Shown here: one piece after another, positions 40,560-50,153 of the stretch | Layout of the letters: every line of letters starts with the position of its first letter | How positions within the stretch are numbered: the stretch's first letter is position 1 | Assembly (NCBI GenBank): GCA_009761415.1 | Contig: QUOL01000007.1 | Location: 1,178,001-1,242,000 of the forward strand | Direction: 5' to 3' | Length of the DNA: 64,000 nucleotides | Source: Sarcomyxa edulis | Lineage: Eukaryota; Basidiomycota; Agaricomycetes; Agaricales; Mycenaceae | Translations under genes and position numbers: made by a program | The notes under the pieces: model-generated | Databases searched by the model: none | Seen by the model: the letters and a program-made list of their open reading frames with translations, nothing else | Told to the model about the DNA's origin: nothing

Positions 40560-40591
40560 ATTATAGTGGCCATGCATTATAGTGGCCATGG
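40560..40591. repeat. Tandem duplication of a 16-bp unit
   Basis: ATTATAGTGGCCATGC at 40560-40575 is repeated at 40576-40591 with one mismatch in the last base. It lies in the gap upstream of PAB1. Confidence 0.8.
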
Positions 40592-40952
40592 AGGGTATAA
40601 TACGTCCTTGTTGTCACTGAATAGATACTGCTACAAGTAGCTTATGCATTCAGAAGCTGTGTCGACGTAGAACAAGGCACTAGGGGAGGATATAGAAAGC
40701 AACATGTTGGATAATAAGATAAGAGGGTAGCATGGTCCGTTGTTCGAATCCAAGACATCAACCTCGCATAAAGTATGCTTTTGCACCATGCGAGGCCAAC
40801 TCGGTCCTCGCCTGCAACCATGATCCATCCGTGATGAGCTTCCAGAACACAAAACAAGGGTATCTAGAACCAAACGCACCTTTTCAACTGTATGTCCCGC
40901 GGCAGTGTGATGGGCGTAAATCTGTAAAGAAAGGAACACTATTAGAACGCGA

Positions 40953-42171
40953 CTAGGGATGAGTGGCGATGGAACGGCGTACTTGGCGGTAATAAAACGC
41001 ATTACCGACACCTTGGAGGGTCCAGCCTACTGTGGTTACTGTGCCAAGGATAGCAGCTGCCCAGTGATGCCCCGCAAACATCTGGACCGTCTGAATAAGA
41101 CCTGCTGAGCCAGTACTAAATGAAAGGTAAGGAATCCACGCATAGCATCGGTGAGCTGAGGCCTCGGAATTGTATAAAGTCAGCGGAGGAAGCATTACCT
41201 TGGTACGCCAATGATCCTACAAGTCGCCACATCGCCACATGAGAAAAAGGTTAGGTCGCGCAGCGATGGGAGAGTGTCTATGACGTGACTCACATGTAGA
41301 TGCTGAAAATCAGATGGAAGCCGCCAAAGAAGAAGTAGAGATCTGGTATTAGAACCACGGAAAGGTTAGATTTCATTTAGTGCGAGTATTTTTGTGACTT
41401 GCAATAGTATAGGGCTTGCTCCTGTGCGGAGGTCAGGATAAGTAATGTGGAGTCGCGAAACGATACACACCTTCATGTAGCCATTATAAATGGGGCTTTC
41501 ATGGGAGTATCAGTAGATGATCAATCGAGCTGGCGTGTTGTATCTTACCGATACCACAGCAAAAACGACAAGACGCTAATTACAAACATGTATCTATGAT
41601 AGTGTCAGGGAGGGTCAAGTGGGCGGTATGAAAGCCGAGAGCTCACCCAATGCTTCCTCCCAGGTCTCTACCACCATCCGAAGAGCCAGCAAGAAGGATG
41701 AATATACAGGCGATCATATTCAAAATTAAGGTTCCTAGTAAGACTAGCCATAGTTGATAGAGGCGTGTAATGAGTGGCCGGGAAGCCTCGGGAATTTCGT
41801 CTTGTATTGAGTGGAAGATCAAAGGGAAGACTAGGGTGTTTACGCGGGGACGCGAAGGTAGTGGGTCAGTACGAGCAGTACGGAGGCAGATATAGAGATA
41901 GTAGAACTGACAGAATGGCCAGTTATTTTTGCCATGGGTCCGAATGTGCTCCGCTTTTTTGTTGAGTTCAGCCTCTCTCCGCTCAAGATCGAGTTCTCTC
42001 TGACGCAACTGCTCGAGCCTCGTTGCTTCTGCTGAAGAGGGACTTGGGTCGTCAAATGGATTCGTTTCGAGAGAATGGGTCGAAGCAAAAGGATTCTGCG
42101 TGTAGTCTAGAAGAACAATGTCAGTCGAAATATTAATAGGCAATGTATGTATGGTATGAAATTTGACCCAT
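40953..42171 (-). CDS. Secretory carrier-associated membrane protein (SCAMP)
   Basis: SCAMPs are four-helix membrane proteins of trans-Golgi and endosomal carriers. The N-terminus has two NPF motifs (QNPFAS, TNPFDD), which bind EH-domain endocytic proteins, then a charged coiled coil (EQLRQRELDLERREAELNKK) and the conserved KNNWP start of the membrane core. IQDEIPEASRPLITRLYQLW precedes the first helix (LVLLGTLILNMIACIFILLA). The last segment has QMFAGHHWAAAILGTVTTVG and ends RSIATHP. The start is inferred: exon 1 carries only ATGG (42171-42168), then an intron with a GTCAAA donor and a TTCTAG acceptor leads to ACTACACGC, giving MDYTQNPF. Several short introns (40-60 nt) break the membrane region, so internal exon edges are approximate. 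Confidence 0.85.
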
Positions 42172-42172
42172 T

Positions 42173-42188
42173 GTTCGTTCGTTCGTTC
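42173..42188. repeat. (GTTC)4 microsatellite at the SCAMP start codon
   Basis: Four exact GTTC units end one base before the SCAMP ATG on the minus strand, reading (GAAC)4 in its 5' leader. A CGTCGT-type run continues upstream. Confidence 0.85.
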
Positions 42189-42787
42189 GAGGTCGTCGTG
42201 GTCGTCGTTGAGCAGCCCAAAGCCAAACTGCGCCCAGGGCTGTTACCAAACACTCTATTCTTTGGCCAAATCGGGACTCGTCCAAATCGGGAAATCAGCA
42301 CAAAAAATTACTTCCGTGAGTCCTTCTCCTCGAACTTTCACCTGATCTCACCGATCTCACCGGTCGCCACTCGGTCAGGACACGCTCGACACCATGCATG
42401 CAACATATTTTGAGTACTATTTTGTGCTGCGGTATGGCACGTTTCAATACATTCCGGCGTCAAAAGGCCTACTCCGGCGTGTGAATAGAACGGATAAAGG
42501 ATAAAAAGAAGGTGGGGCCCGAAACCACCACCCCATTTCTTGTTTTCACAAAACCCGGGCATTTCTATTTTTTTTCACTTTCTCTCTCTCTCTCTCAACC
42601 TACCTCGTCCTCGCCTTCTCCCCGTGTTCTACTCTGGTTAGTCGTGCTTCTCATCTCCCTTTTCTTTATACTTAAACTCACCCTTTCGTTCTTCCTACAG
42701 CTCGACTTCCTGTCGTTTGCTTAAATCTCAAGACTTTCAGTCACCTACACTCCCTAAGACAATCCCCGTCTACCAACTCTTACAACC
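42189..42787. promoter_or_regulatory. Divergent promoter of SCAMP and barwin-like gene, with CT-rich leader
   Basis: No gene is seen in these 599 bp. A CT dinucleotide run at about 42579-42596 and long pyrimidine stretches up to 42720 precede the barwin-like ATG. CT-rich tracts just before the start are common at strongly expressed fungal genes. A GGATAAAAAG sequence near 42498 may be a TATA element. A minor plus-strand intron could lie in the leader. Confidence 0.5.
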
Positions 42788-44107
42788 ATGTTCACCATCC
42801 TCTCTGTCGCTTCCATAGCACTCGCTGCTGCTTCTTCCGTCTCTGGTCTTGCTATTCCTCGCGCCACTCAGCCTTCGACTTACAATTCCACCCTTCTCGA
42901 GGTATGCTGTCACTACTGCTTCTCGTCGCTGTGTTTCATCTTCTCATCCTTGGTTTCCGCAGCCGTATGCCACGTACCACACTCGTTACATGGCAATAGA
43001 TTGCTTGGACAAGCACAACACCACTTTCTTCGACACTTGCTGCCACCCTCTCTTGGTTCGTCTATTGTTCTGGTTGTTCCGCAGCCCATTGCTCATTTAT
43101 TCTGACAGGCAACTGAGGATCTCAACACTGCTCGTCCTGCAGAGTGTATTCCTAGCGCCTCGGCTTCGTCTTCTGCCGCCGCAGCAGACCCCACTTCCAC
43201 CGTGTCGACTGACGAAGATGAAGATGAGGATTGCGAAGATGAGGACGAGTCGTCCTCTGCTGTTGCATCTACCGTTGCAACAACTTCCCACACTTCTTCG
43301 CATACTGCCTCCACGTCGGCAGCAGCAGCAGTAGTCGCTAACGTCGGCGCAGAGCCTACAGTGATCACTACTTCTGCCGCCCCTACCTCCACCAAGGCTT
43401 CCTCCACCAAGGTCTCTACCACCAAGGCTGCAACCACCACCAAGGCCGCAACCACCACCAAAGCTGCGACCACCACCAAGGCTGCAACCACCAAGGCCGC
43501 GACCACGTCGTCCGCTGCTTCTTCCTCTAGCACTGACTTCGTCACCGGTGGAGTGTACGTTGCAATTTCTGTTTCTGTACCTCATGCTCTGTTCTGACAT
43601 CAACGTTCTCTAGTGCTACCTTCTTCTACCAAAACGGAGTTGCCGGTGCCTGTGGAACTGTTCACGCTGACAGTGCTCTCATTGCTGCCATCGGTGAGTG
43701 CAAGCCGTCATGTAATCTTCTCAACTGAGCGCTGATTTTTCTATTCTTGTCAATCAAAACAGATGCCGACCGCTACGGAAACACTGGCGCGGTATCTGAC
43801 CTTTGCGGCAAGCAGGTCGAGATCATCAACACGGCCAACTCCAAGGTAAGCATCATTGTTTCGGTCTCATCTCAAATAATAGCGTGATACTGATTTCACA
43901 TCTTTGGTTTCAGAGCGTCACCGTCACCATTGCTGATGCTTGCCCCACCTGCGATAACAGCAACTCCATTGATCTTTCCACTGGTGCCTTCGATCAAATC
44001 GCCGATGAAGCTACCGGCGAGGTTAACAGTACGTTCTTGCTTCTTCTCGGTCTCATTAAACTTTGGCTAACCACATCCCCTTTCTAGTCAAGTGGAGATT
44101 TGTCTAA
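42788..44107 (+). CDS. Secreted barwin/expansin-like (RlpA-type double-psi beta-barrel) protein
   Basis: The start at 42788 gives a signal peptide (MFTILSVASIALAAASSVSG, then LAIPRA). A short Cys-containing domain follows (YATYHTRYMAIDCLDKHNTT, FFDTCCHPLLATEDL, ARPAECIPS), then an acidic spacer and a low-complexity Ser/Thr/Ala/Lys linker with TTKAAT repeats, likely O-glycosylated. The C-terminal barrel reads GVATFFYQNGVAGACGTVHA, then IIN..SVTVTIADACPTCDN and IDLSTGAFDQIA, ending VNIKWRFV. DPBB proteins of this kind in Agaricomycetes act in the cell wall or on plant or fungal polysaccharides, but most have no proven activity. Six short exons follow the long one. The catalytic Asp of true endoglucanases cannot be assigned here with certainty; DACP holds the family Asp. 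Confidence 0.9.
43421..43506 (+). repeat. In-frame tandem repeat encoding TTKAA units
   Basis: A 15-bp unit close to ACCACCAAGGCTGCA is repeated about five times with synonymous changes and one deletion, extending the Thr/Lys/Ala linker of the barwin-like protein. Its antisense frames are open only because the repeat lacks stops. Confidence 0.85.
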
Positions 44108-44871
44108 AGCATTTCCCCTTCTCCTTTAATTCTTTCCCTCCATTCCAACCCTCCGCATTGATCTGCATTCCTCGTCGCGCCAAGGGGCTTGTTCCCCTCG
44201 TCGCTTTCCCGTGGAGGCTTCACGAACGATAAACGGCATAAAGAATCTTCATACGAGACTAACGACCCTGGTCGGCGATAGACCTCCTATAATCCTTGCT
44301 GGTCCGCTCATCGTTCATGCCATGCCCTCCACTATCCTTTTTGGCTCGAAGTCAAAACTCTTTCCTTTTTTTTATTATTACTTTTCCCTTATCCAGTTCA
44401 CTAGGTTTTTTTATGGGGTTTTCTTTATGGCGACCGCGCTTTTTTTTTATATACATAGTCCCCGTTACAAAACTGTCGATATAGCTTGCTACATACTGCT
44501 TTTTGATCGGGACTTTGGGTGGTCGTGAACCAACAGATTTGCGCTTGCGCGAACGAAATTTTTTTGCTTAATATTTGTAACGAAACGAAAGAAAATAAAT
44601 TTCTGCTCTTCATGTTATCCTTTGAGGGTGGTCTTGTAGGATTTGATATGCATATGGATCTGCGGAGTATGCACAATGTCCTTGGCTTGCAACTGAATGC
44701 GAGGTTTGAGATTTTTTACTACGGAGGCAAAGTGCGATCGATTGAATTCCAGGCCAGGTACTGCCAGGTACCGCGTTCATCGACCCGACCCGAACGAATA
44801 ATTACTTTTCAGGTCGGCACTCCATTCCTCCACTACAGCATCCATTCCATATTGCTCGCAGAGTGTCTCAA
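44108..44871. other. Intergenic: 3' region of barwin-like gene and COQ11 promoter
   Basis: This 764-bp gap has several poly(T) runs (for example 44367-44375 and 44441-44448), probably the 3'UTR of the barwin-like transcript. Two short copies of GCCAGGTAC lie at about 44752-44772 close to the COQ11 start. No gene recognised. Confidence 0.45.
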
Positions 44872-46169
44872 ATGAACCCATCTTTGCAAAGAATACTTGT
44901 CATCGGTGGTAATGGGTTCGTAGGTTCGTGGTACGATGCGTCGATCGAGTTAAAAATTCACACAAAAGTACGCCACACTCTCTACAGGATCAGCCGTATG
45001 CAAGGCTGCATTAGCCAAGGGCATGCAAGTCGTCAGCGTTAGGTACGAAAGCCAACAGACACGTCCAATCTCGAATGGAATGGACTTCTGACTCTCGTTC
45101 CCGTTCCCGTTCAGCTCTTCCGGACGACCATACCAATCGGCCAAGGGTCACGTCCCTGCGTGGGCTTCTAAAGTGTTGCTGATATCCTCTTTGGCATCTG
45201 CGTATCTCCTGACGTCCGGTTCTCATACTTCCAGGTAGAATGGAACACCGGGGATGCTCTCCGTCCGGAGACCTTTGCGCATCTACTTCCTCAAGTAACA
45301 GGGGTTGTACACACCCTCGGAACATTAATGGAGAACAGACAATATAAGAAAGCGCTAAAGGAAGGAAATGTACCTGGTATCTTTAGTGCTTTTCTGCAGG
45401 AGAGTGGGATATGCGGAAGAAACCCACTCGAGAAGGTTGACGAAGAGGGAAGCTACGAGGTTATGAACAGGGACTCTGGTGTGTCTCCGTGGACTCTCGT
45501 GATTTAGATTCTAGGAGCTAATGTGATGCGATGAACCTGCCAGCACTACGCGTATGTGAAGCGTTTGTGTCAACCCCACCTGCAGATAACCTCAAAACCG
45601 ATACCCCAAGACCTTTTGTGTTCATATCCGCGGAGGATGTATTCCGTCCTTTCATATCTGCTCGATACATCGAAACCAAACGAGAAGCTGAACAACGGAT
45701 CGAAGAGATGATGCGAGGTAAAGCTGATTACAGAGGAGTGTATATTCGGCCCAGTACGTCCTTCTTTCGATTGCTCAGTACCTGATCATCCTAACATCGT
45801 CGTAAAGGTTTGATATACCATGCCCATCAACGTCCCCTGACATCCCCGATCGCCGTCCTCGTCGACCTTTCCTCAGCCCTACACTCTAAAATTCCTTCGA
45901 CAGTCCCAACACCTTCGAGTATCCTACGTTCATTAGGCTCTGCCTTCCCTGCACGGAACTCATCCTTGACGTCACCTCTGGATTCAGTGGCAAACGCGCT
46001 CACAATTCCTCCAATTCACGTAGAACACGTCGCGGAAGCGGTATGCGTCGCACTTGATAAACCTGAGATTCATGGAGTTGTCGGGGTTCAGAGAATGCGA
46101 GAATTGATCGGTTGGAAGGACAAAGGGGAGGATACCGGTGAGAGTCGCCTTGGACTTACACGCCACTGA
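44872..46169 (+). CDS. COQ11: NAD(P)-binding atypical SDR, Coq11-like
   Basis: Yeast Coq11 (YLR290C) is a mitochondrial SDR-family protein of the coenzyme Q synthome. The start at 44872 gives MNPSLQRILVIGGNGFVGSA with the Rossmann motif GGNGFVG (split by an intron near 44925-44990). SSSGRPYQSAKGHVPAWASK, then WNTGDALRPETFAHLLPQVT and VVHTLGTLMENRQYKKALKE follow the family. The YxxxK-like element is RYIETKREAEQ. The C-terminus ends RLGLTRH with the TGA at 46167-46169. About five introns are present. A classic mitochondrial presequence is not obvious. The functional call rests on overall similarity to this SDR subgroup, so a different redox partner is possible. Confidence 0.82.
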
Positions 46170-47031
46170 TAGAACATGCTGTATAGTGGTTTATTGTTGA
46201 CAACGGCAATTATTCGACTGAAAGGCAAAGCTCTCAGTATGGCGTTGGTCGACGAGAGCGTGACGGCGATCCTCCAACTGCATCCGATTTCCCTGACGTC
46301 CGTTCCTTCGCCATCCTGAATACACTCACCTGGAAGGCCATCAGTCTTTCGTTACTGTGAGCATTTTGATCTTGCCTGATTTTCAGGTCTCGAACGGTTG
46401 CAGACGCGTTCGCGACGACCTTGTATGTTACGAGGATCACGACCTGCGGTTCCAGAACGTCCGCAACACTGGATTGAGTATAAATATCAACCTCGGCATC
46501 GTTCCACGCGTCGTCCCAGAAGATCCTTCGAGTTGGAGGTCTAGAATTGTTACCCAGTCACAATGAACCGGGGAAGTCAGAGATTGAGGCTCTGATGACG
46601 GCTCTAGGATAATGACCTCTGCTGAGTACTCTCACTATCGAGATATCATCTCTCGAAGGCTGGTAATTATGAGCAAAATGTATTTCAAATATTCGAAGAA
46701 ATAGAAGTGATCACGATCGATGCTGTGTCCCAAAATGGATCGTGTGATGAATGTCAGTCCTGTGATATAGCTTGCAGGCTAGCCAAGGTCCGCCAAGGGG
46801 TCCATATACCTGCAAGCCCGCAGGAGGACGATCCCACAGTCCTCACGACGTTGACGTGCTCAAAGCAACTAGCCCCGACGCTAAGGCCTACCAAGGGAGA
46901 GAGTTGTCCAGACTAGTTCGGATCTTCAGCTTACCCTGGTCTTACGTGAGTCTCTCTTTTCCCCCAACGAAAGGAGAAAAAAATCAGTTTGGGTTGACTC
47001 ATAATATATCCCGACAGTGGTACGATCCCTG
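46170..47031. other. Unassigned stretch downstream of COQ11
   Basis: This stretch has no recognisable gene. Both strands contain short open frames: plus 46357-46566 (LVCYEDHDLRFQNVRNTG) and minus 46234-46440. Neither has a convincing ATG start with splice support or family match. It may be a decayed gene or long regulatory DNA before the MITE. Confidence 0.4.
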
Positions 47032-47039
47032 ACATAAAG
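47032..47039. repeat. Target site duplication of MITE, left copy
   Basis: ACATAAAG directly precedes the left terminal inverted repeat and is repeated exactly at 47412-47419, directly after the right one. Confidence 0.9.
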
Positions 47040-47411
47040 AGGACCCCGGATTATACCCTCAGAGGCCTGATCACGATTCCGAGAAAATTTTGAGATTTGG
47101 GACACGAAGGCCTGATCAAAATTCCGATAAAGCTTGCCCGAGGACCACCCAAGGCCTGATTTTTTTTCCGATAAAGTCTCCAGATTGTGGGCGAAAGAAA
47201 AATTTTGAGATCACGTTTGTCACGGTTCGTAACACCATGTGATCAAGGCTTCCATTTTGGGACGCGTGTGTACCTCTGGGAGGATTTTTTGGGCCGAAGG
47301 CCTGATGAAAATCCGAGAAAATCAGCCAAAATGTGGTCAAAAAAATTCCGATAAGATACGAGATTTGGCCAAAAAAAAAATCAGGCCTCTGAGGGTATAA
47401 TCCGGGGTCCT
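47040..47411. mobile_element. hAT-type MITE, 372 bp
   Basis: The ends are perfect inverted repeats of about 32 bp starting AGGACCCCGGATTATA and reaching GAGGCCTGAT on each side. The 8-bp flanking duplication ACATAAAG is the size made by hAT transposases (P elements also make 8 bp). Inside, AGGCCTGAT recurs near 47062, 47109, 47152 and 47299 and inverted at the right end, each usually followed by TTCCGATAA- or TTCCGAGAA-type words; such subterminal repeats are where hAT transposases bind. The element has no transposase ORF, so it is non-autonomous. Its right end lies 94 bp before the adenylate kinase start. Intact TIRs and TSDs imply recent insertion. Confidence 0.9.
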
Positions 47412-47419
47412 ACATAAAG
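47412..47419. repeat. Target site duplication of MITE, right copy
   Basis: Exact copy of ACATAAAG at 47032-47039. Confidence 0.9.
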
Positions 47420-47505
47420 ACGCGGGACTGATCATCCTGTTCCCGTTCTCGCCCTCTCCCAAGCGTGTCACCAGCTTTTTCAAGCAAGTTCCCCCCCTCG
47501 GCGTC

Positions 47506-48725
47506 ATGCAGTCGTCTCGGGGAATCCGTTTGCCTACGACAATCCACCAGCATATCAAATCTTCACGACGGTCAATAGCAAGCTCTTCCCCATCGAGCAA
47601 GGCCCTCCCCTTCTTCCTGAATACGTACAGGAATTCGGTGGACGAGAATGGGAACGTTTTACGCATGTTAATGTTTGGAAAGCCAGGTGCCGGCAAGGGC
47701 ACGTTGTCGGCGCGTCTTGTCAAGAAGTATGATATTTTGGCTTTGTCCACGGGGGATATGTTACGGCAACATATTGCGGAGAAGTATGTGCATAAGTGCT
47801 AATGATGTACGCGGTATGCTCATTTTTTTCTCTGGATGTAGGTCAGAGGTGGGCCGCCAGGCGGAGGACATCGTCGCGCAGGGAGGCTTGCTTCCAGATG
47901 AGTTGATGCTCAAGGTAGTGACAACCAAGTTGGATCAGTTGCATAACAAGGTATGTACCGTCGTGTTATACCATACCGTCGCGTCGTTGCCTTCATCTAA
48001 TTGTGGGATAGCACTGGATACTTGATGGATTTCCTCGCACTCTGGGTCAGGGGAAACTCTTGCAGTCGCATCTCCAGTGCGTTGCTGTTCTCTATCATGA
48101 TCAACAGCCTACATACTGACCTGCCCTCCATCAGACAGCAGGGCACACCATTGAGTCTAGTAATCAACCTGGATGTCGCCGACGACGTGATCTTAAGCCG
48201 AATCTCCGATCGATGGGTACATTTGCCCTCGGGTCGTGTATACAACATGTCCTATAACCGTCCCAAAGTTGAGGGATACGATGATGAGACCGGTGAACCT
48301 CTCATCAAACGCCCTGATGATAACCCTGTACGCCGAGTCTTTGCTTTCCGATCTTGAGGAGACAAGGCCTGACCATTCATGTATAGGAGATATTCGGCCG
48401 CCGTCTAGCCCAATTTTACGAATCGACATCGCCTCTTCTCTCTTATTACGCCTCCTTGGCCAGTCAAAACTCTTACCCACCTCCGCCTCCCACCAAACTA
48501 CGACCGTCTTATTCCCACAGCGTATCTACGCCCGCGCTTAAACTTGCCACGCTCGTAGGAAAAACATCTGACGAGATGTGGCCCCACCTGGATCGTCTCG
48601 TACGAGATGCTTTTCCTAGCATGAAGGAGAAAAGTGAGTCGAGAGAGGAACGGAGGAGACATAGTCTGAGTGATGCCCTCATGGCAGACAAAGTGCGGAT
48701 TAGCACTGGCACCGACAAACAATGA
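47506..48725 (+). CDS. ADK2: Mitochondrial adenylate kinase family (GTP:AMP phosphotransferase, AK3-like) with C-terminal extension
   Basis: The enzyme transfers phosphate between nucleoside triphosphate and AMP, probably in the mitochondrial matrix. The start at 47506 gives a basic, Ser-rich presequence (MQSSRGIRLPTTIHQHIKSS). The P-loop is MLMFGKPGAGKGTLSARLVK, followed by STGDMLRQHIAEK, then WILDGFPRTLGQG and SRISDRWVHLPSGRVYN (LID start without zinc Cys, as in AK3). YNRPKVEGYDDETGEPLIKR and the EIFGRRL segment complete the fold. After YYASLASQNS the protein continues for about 75 residues with a Pro run and an Arg/Ser-rich tail, longer than usual AK3 proteins. About four introns are present. 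The MITE sits in its promoter or 5'UTR. Confidence 0.92.
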
Positions 48726-48953
48726 GTCTGGATACCACCAAAATGCCTCGAATCATTGGGAAAGTGACTTTGAACTTCGTGGTTGTATTAGTTTCGATGT
48801 TATGGTACTATAGGTGTATTTTTTTGCGTACTCACACGACTCACTGATGAACATGGATGATTCCGATTGCAGTCATCTCGACTCTGATTCTAAGGTTCGA
48901 TGACACTGTGTATGAGGTATAACAAGATTACAGTATTACTTTTATTGACACTT

Positions 48954-50045
48954 CTATCGAAGTGCATACCTAGGCGAGTCTAGGTCAGCGAGAGGATAGC
49001 AAGGAACCAGATAGACTTGCATCTTGACAACGTATAAACCCTCGGGTAACCCTTCTTGTACAGATTCCTTGATCAGCACCAGTCCAGCCTTTTCGAAGAC
49101 TGCCTTCCAAGCCATATCAGATCTAGTAAGCAGGAAAGGATCGTCAGACGCGCTTTTCAAGGCAACAGGTCAGATACGCACCTCGTCAAAGAAGAATCTG
49201 ATTCGTCAAATACAATCCTGGCACTTCCATCGGAACCATCAGAACACAGATTCTCTTTCACAACAATCAGACTCCGATCCTTGTTCCTCAGAGATTTCTT
49301 CGCGAGCCGCAGAAACGCGGCCAGTTCGATATCACTCAAATGTCCTAGACACCACTGACACCATACCAGGTCAAAACCAGACGTCATGTCGTCTGTAGAC
49401 GGCTGATAGCCAACTCGGTCGAGGAATTTGGTGTTTTGAGGTTGTATAGGGTTGAGAGGGTCGAATGTCTGAAGAGGTCCTTGTAGCAACGTGACGCTCT
49501 TGGATTTGTCGGCGATGCCTTTCCAGGGTACACCGTCGGTTCCGGTGGTGAGACTAGCGCGACCACGGCTGAGGGCTTCCTGAACGAAAGGCTCTACGGG
49601 CTCGAGAAGAACCACGTCTGAAACGAGATGGAGCAAGACATCTGCGGTGACACGGCCAATACCTGCCCCGACATCGAGGGCTCTTGTTCGGATTGAACCC
49701 GAGGCAGGAGCAGCCAGGGGCCTGATCGCGGAAGGGACGGTGGATAGTTCAGGGAGAAGAAGTAGAGTGAATAGACGAGATCCTAGAGAGTCTATCCGTG
49801 GTAGTGACTGGTAATGAATAGTCTGTCAGAAATTCGTTTTTCGAAGAGAGCATCAGAGTTGTATTCACTCCTGTACCATACCCACCTAAATAGCTAGACA
49901 TCAGTACTGTCCATCATGACCAGAACTCGAAGGTCTCACCAAGTACTCCGTCAAGCGATGCAGGTTGTGTTTTCCAGTATTCGATGCCGTCCTGCAAGAC
50001 GGGATCAGGGATAGTTGTAGTAGACTCCGAGTCGGAGTCAGACAT
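48954..50045 (-). CDS. TAE1: Protein N-terminal methyltransferase (NTM1/METTL11A family)
   Basis: Tae1/NTM1 methylates the alpha-amino group of proteins starting with X-Pro-Lys after Met removal, including ribosomal proteins. The start at 50045 gives MSDSDSESTTTIPDPVLQDG, then IEYWKTQPASLDGVLGGYGT, the family N-terminus. ALDVGAGIGRVT (SAM motif I, near 49640-49680) follows, with VVLLEPVEPFV, FDLVWCQWCLGHLSD (the post-II WCQW) and SLIVVKENLC, then GLYVVKMQVYLV near the end. At least four introns are present. The stop is at 48954-48956. It diverges from CSM3 across 108 bp. Confidence 0.93.
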
Positions 50046-50153
50046 GGTGGACGATCGATGGAGAAGTTGTAATTTCATTTTCCTTCCAACGCGTACGCGT
50101 CAATAAGCATCCACTTGCATCCACAACGCGACAACTTGGCGAGAAACTCTAGC

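Larger units (their letters stand above)
40141..40952. other. PAB1 promoter and SCAMP 3' region
   Basis: This 812-bp gap lies between the SCAMP stop and the PAB1 start, both on the minus strand. It holds a TATA-like AT-rich block near 40288-40307, a 16-bp tandem duplication, and only weak antisense ORFs with poor composition. A GTTCGAATCC word at 40742-40751 looks like a tRNA B box but has no tRNA around it. Confidence 0.5.

Noticed and set aside
40735..40765. tRNA B-box-like GTTCGAATCC
   Set aside because: The flanking bases do not form a T-stem, and no A box or acceptor stem lies at the right distance.
43093..43603. Long antisense ORFs (150-168 codons) opposite the barwin-like gene
   Set aside because: They mirror the Thr/Lys/Ala and Asp/Glu repeats of the real gene, give Val/Ala or Gly/Ser runs, and have no family match.
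46234..46440. 68-codon minus-strand ORF after COQ11
   Set aside because: It has a non-ATG start, no recognisable domain and no splice support for an upstream exon.
47040..47411. Hairpin non-coding RNA from the inverted repeats
   Set aside because: The exact 8-bp target duplication and subterminal repeats make a transposon the simpler explanation.
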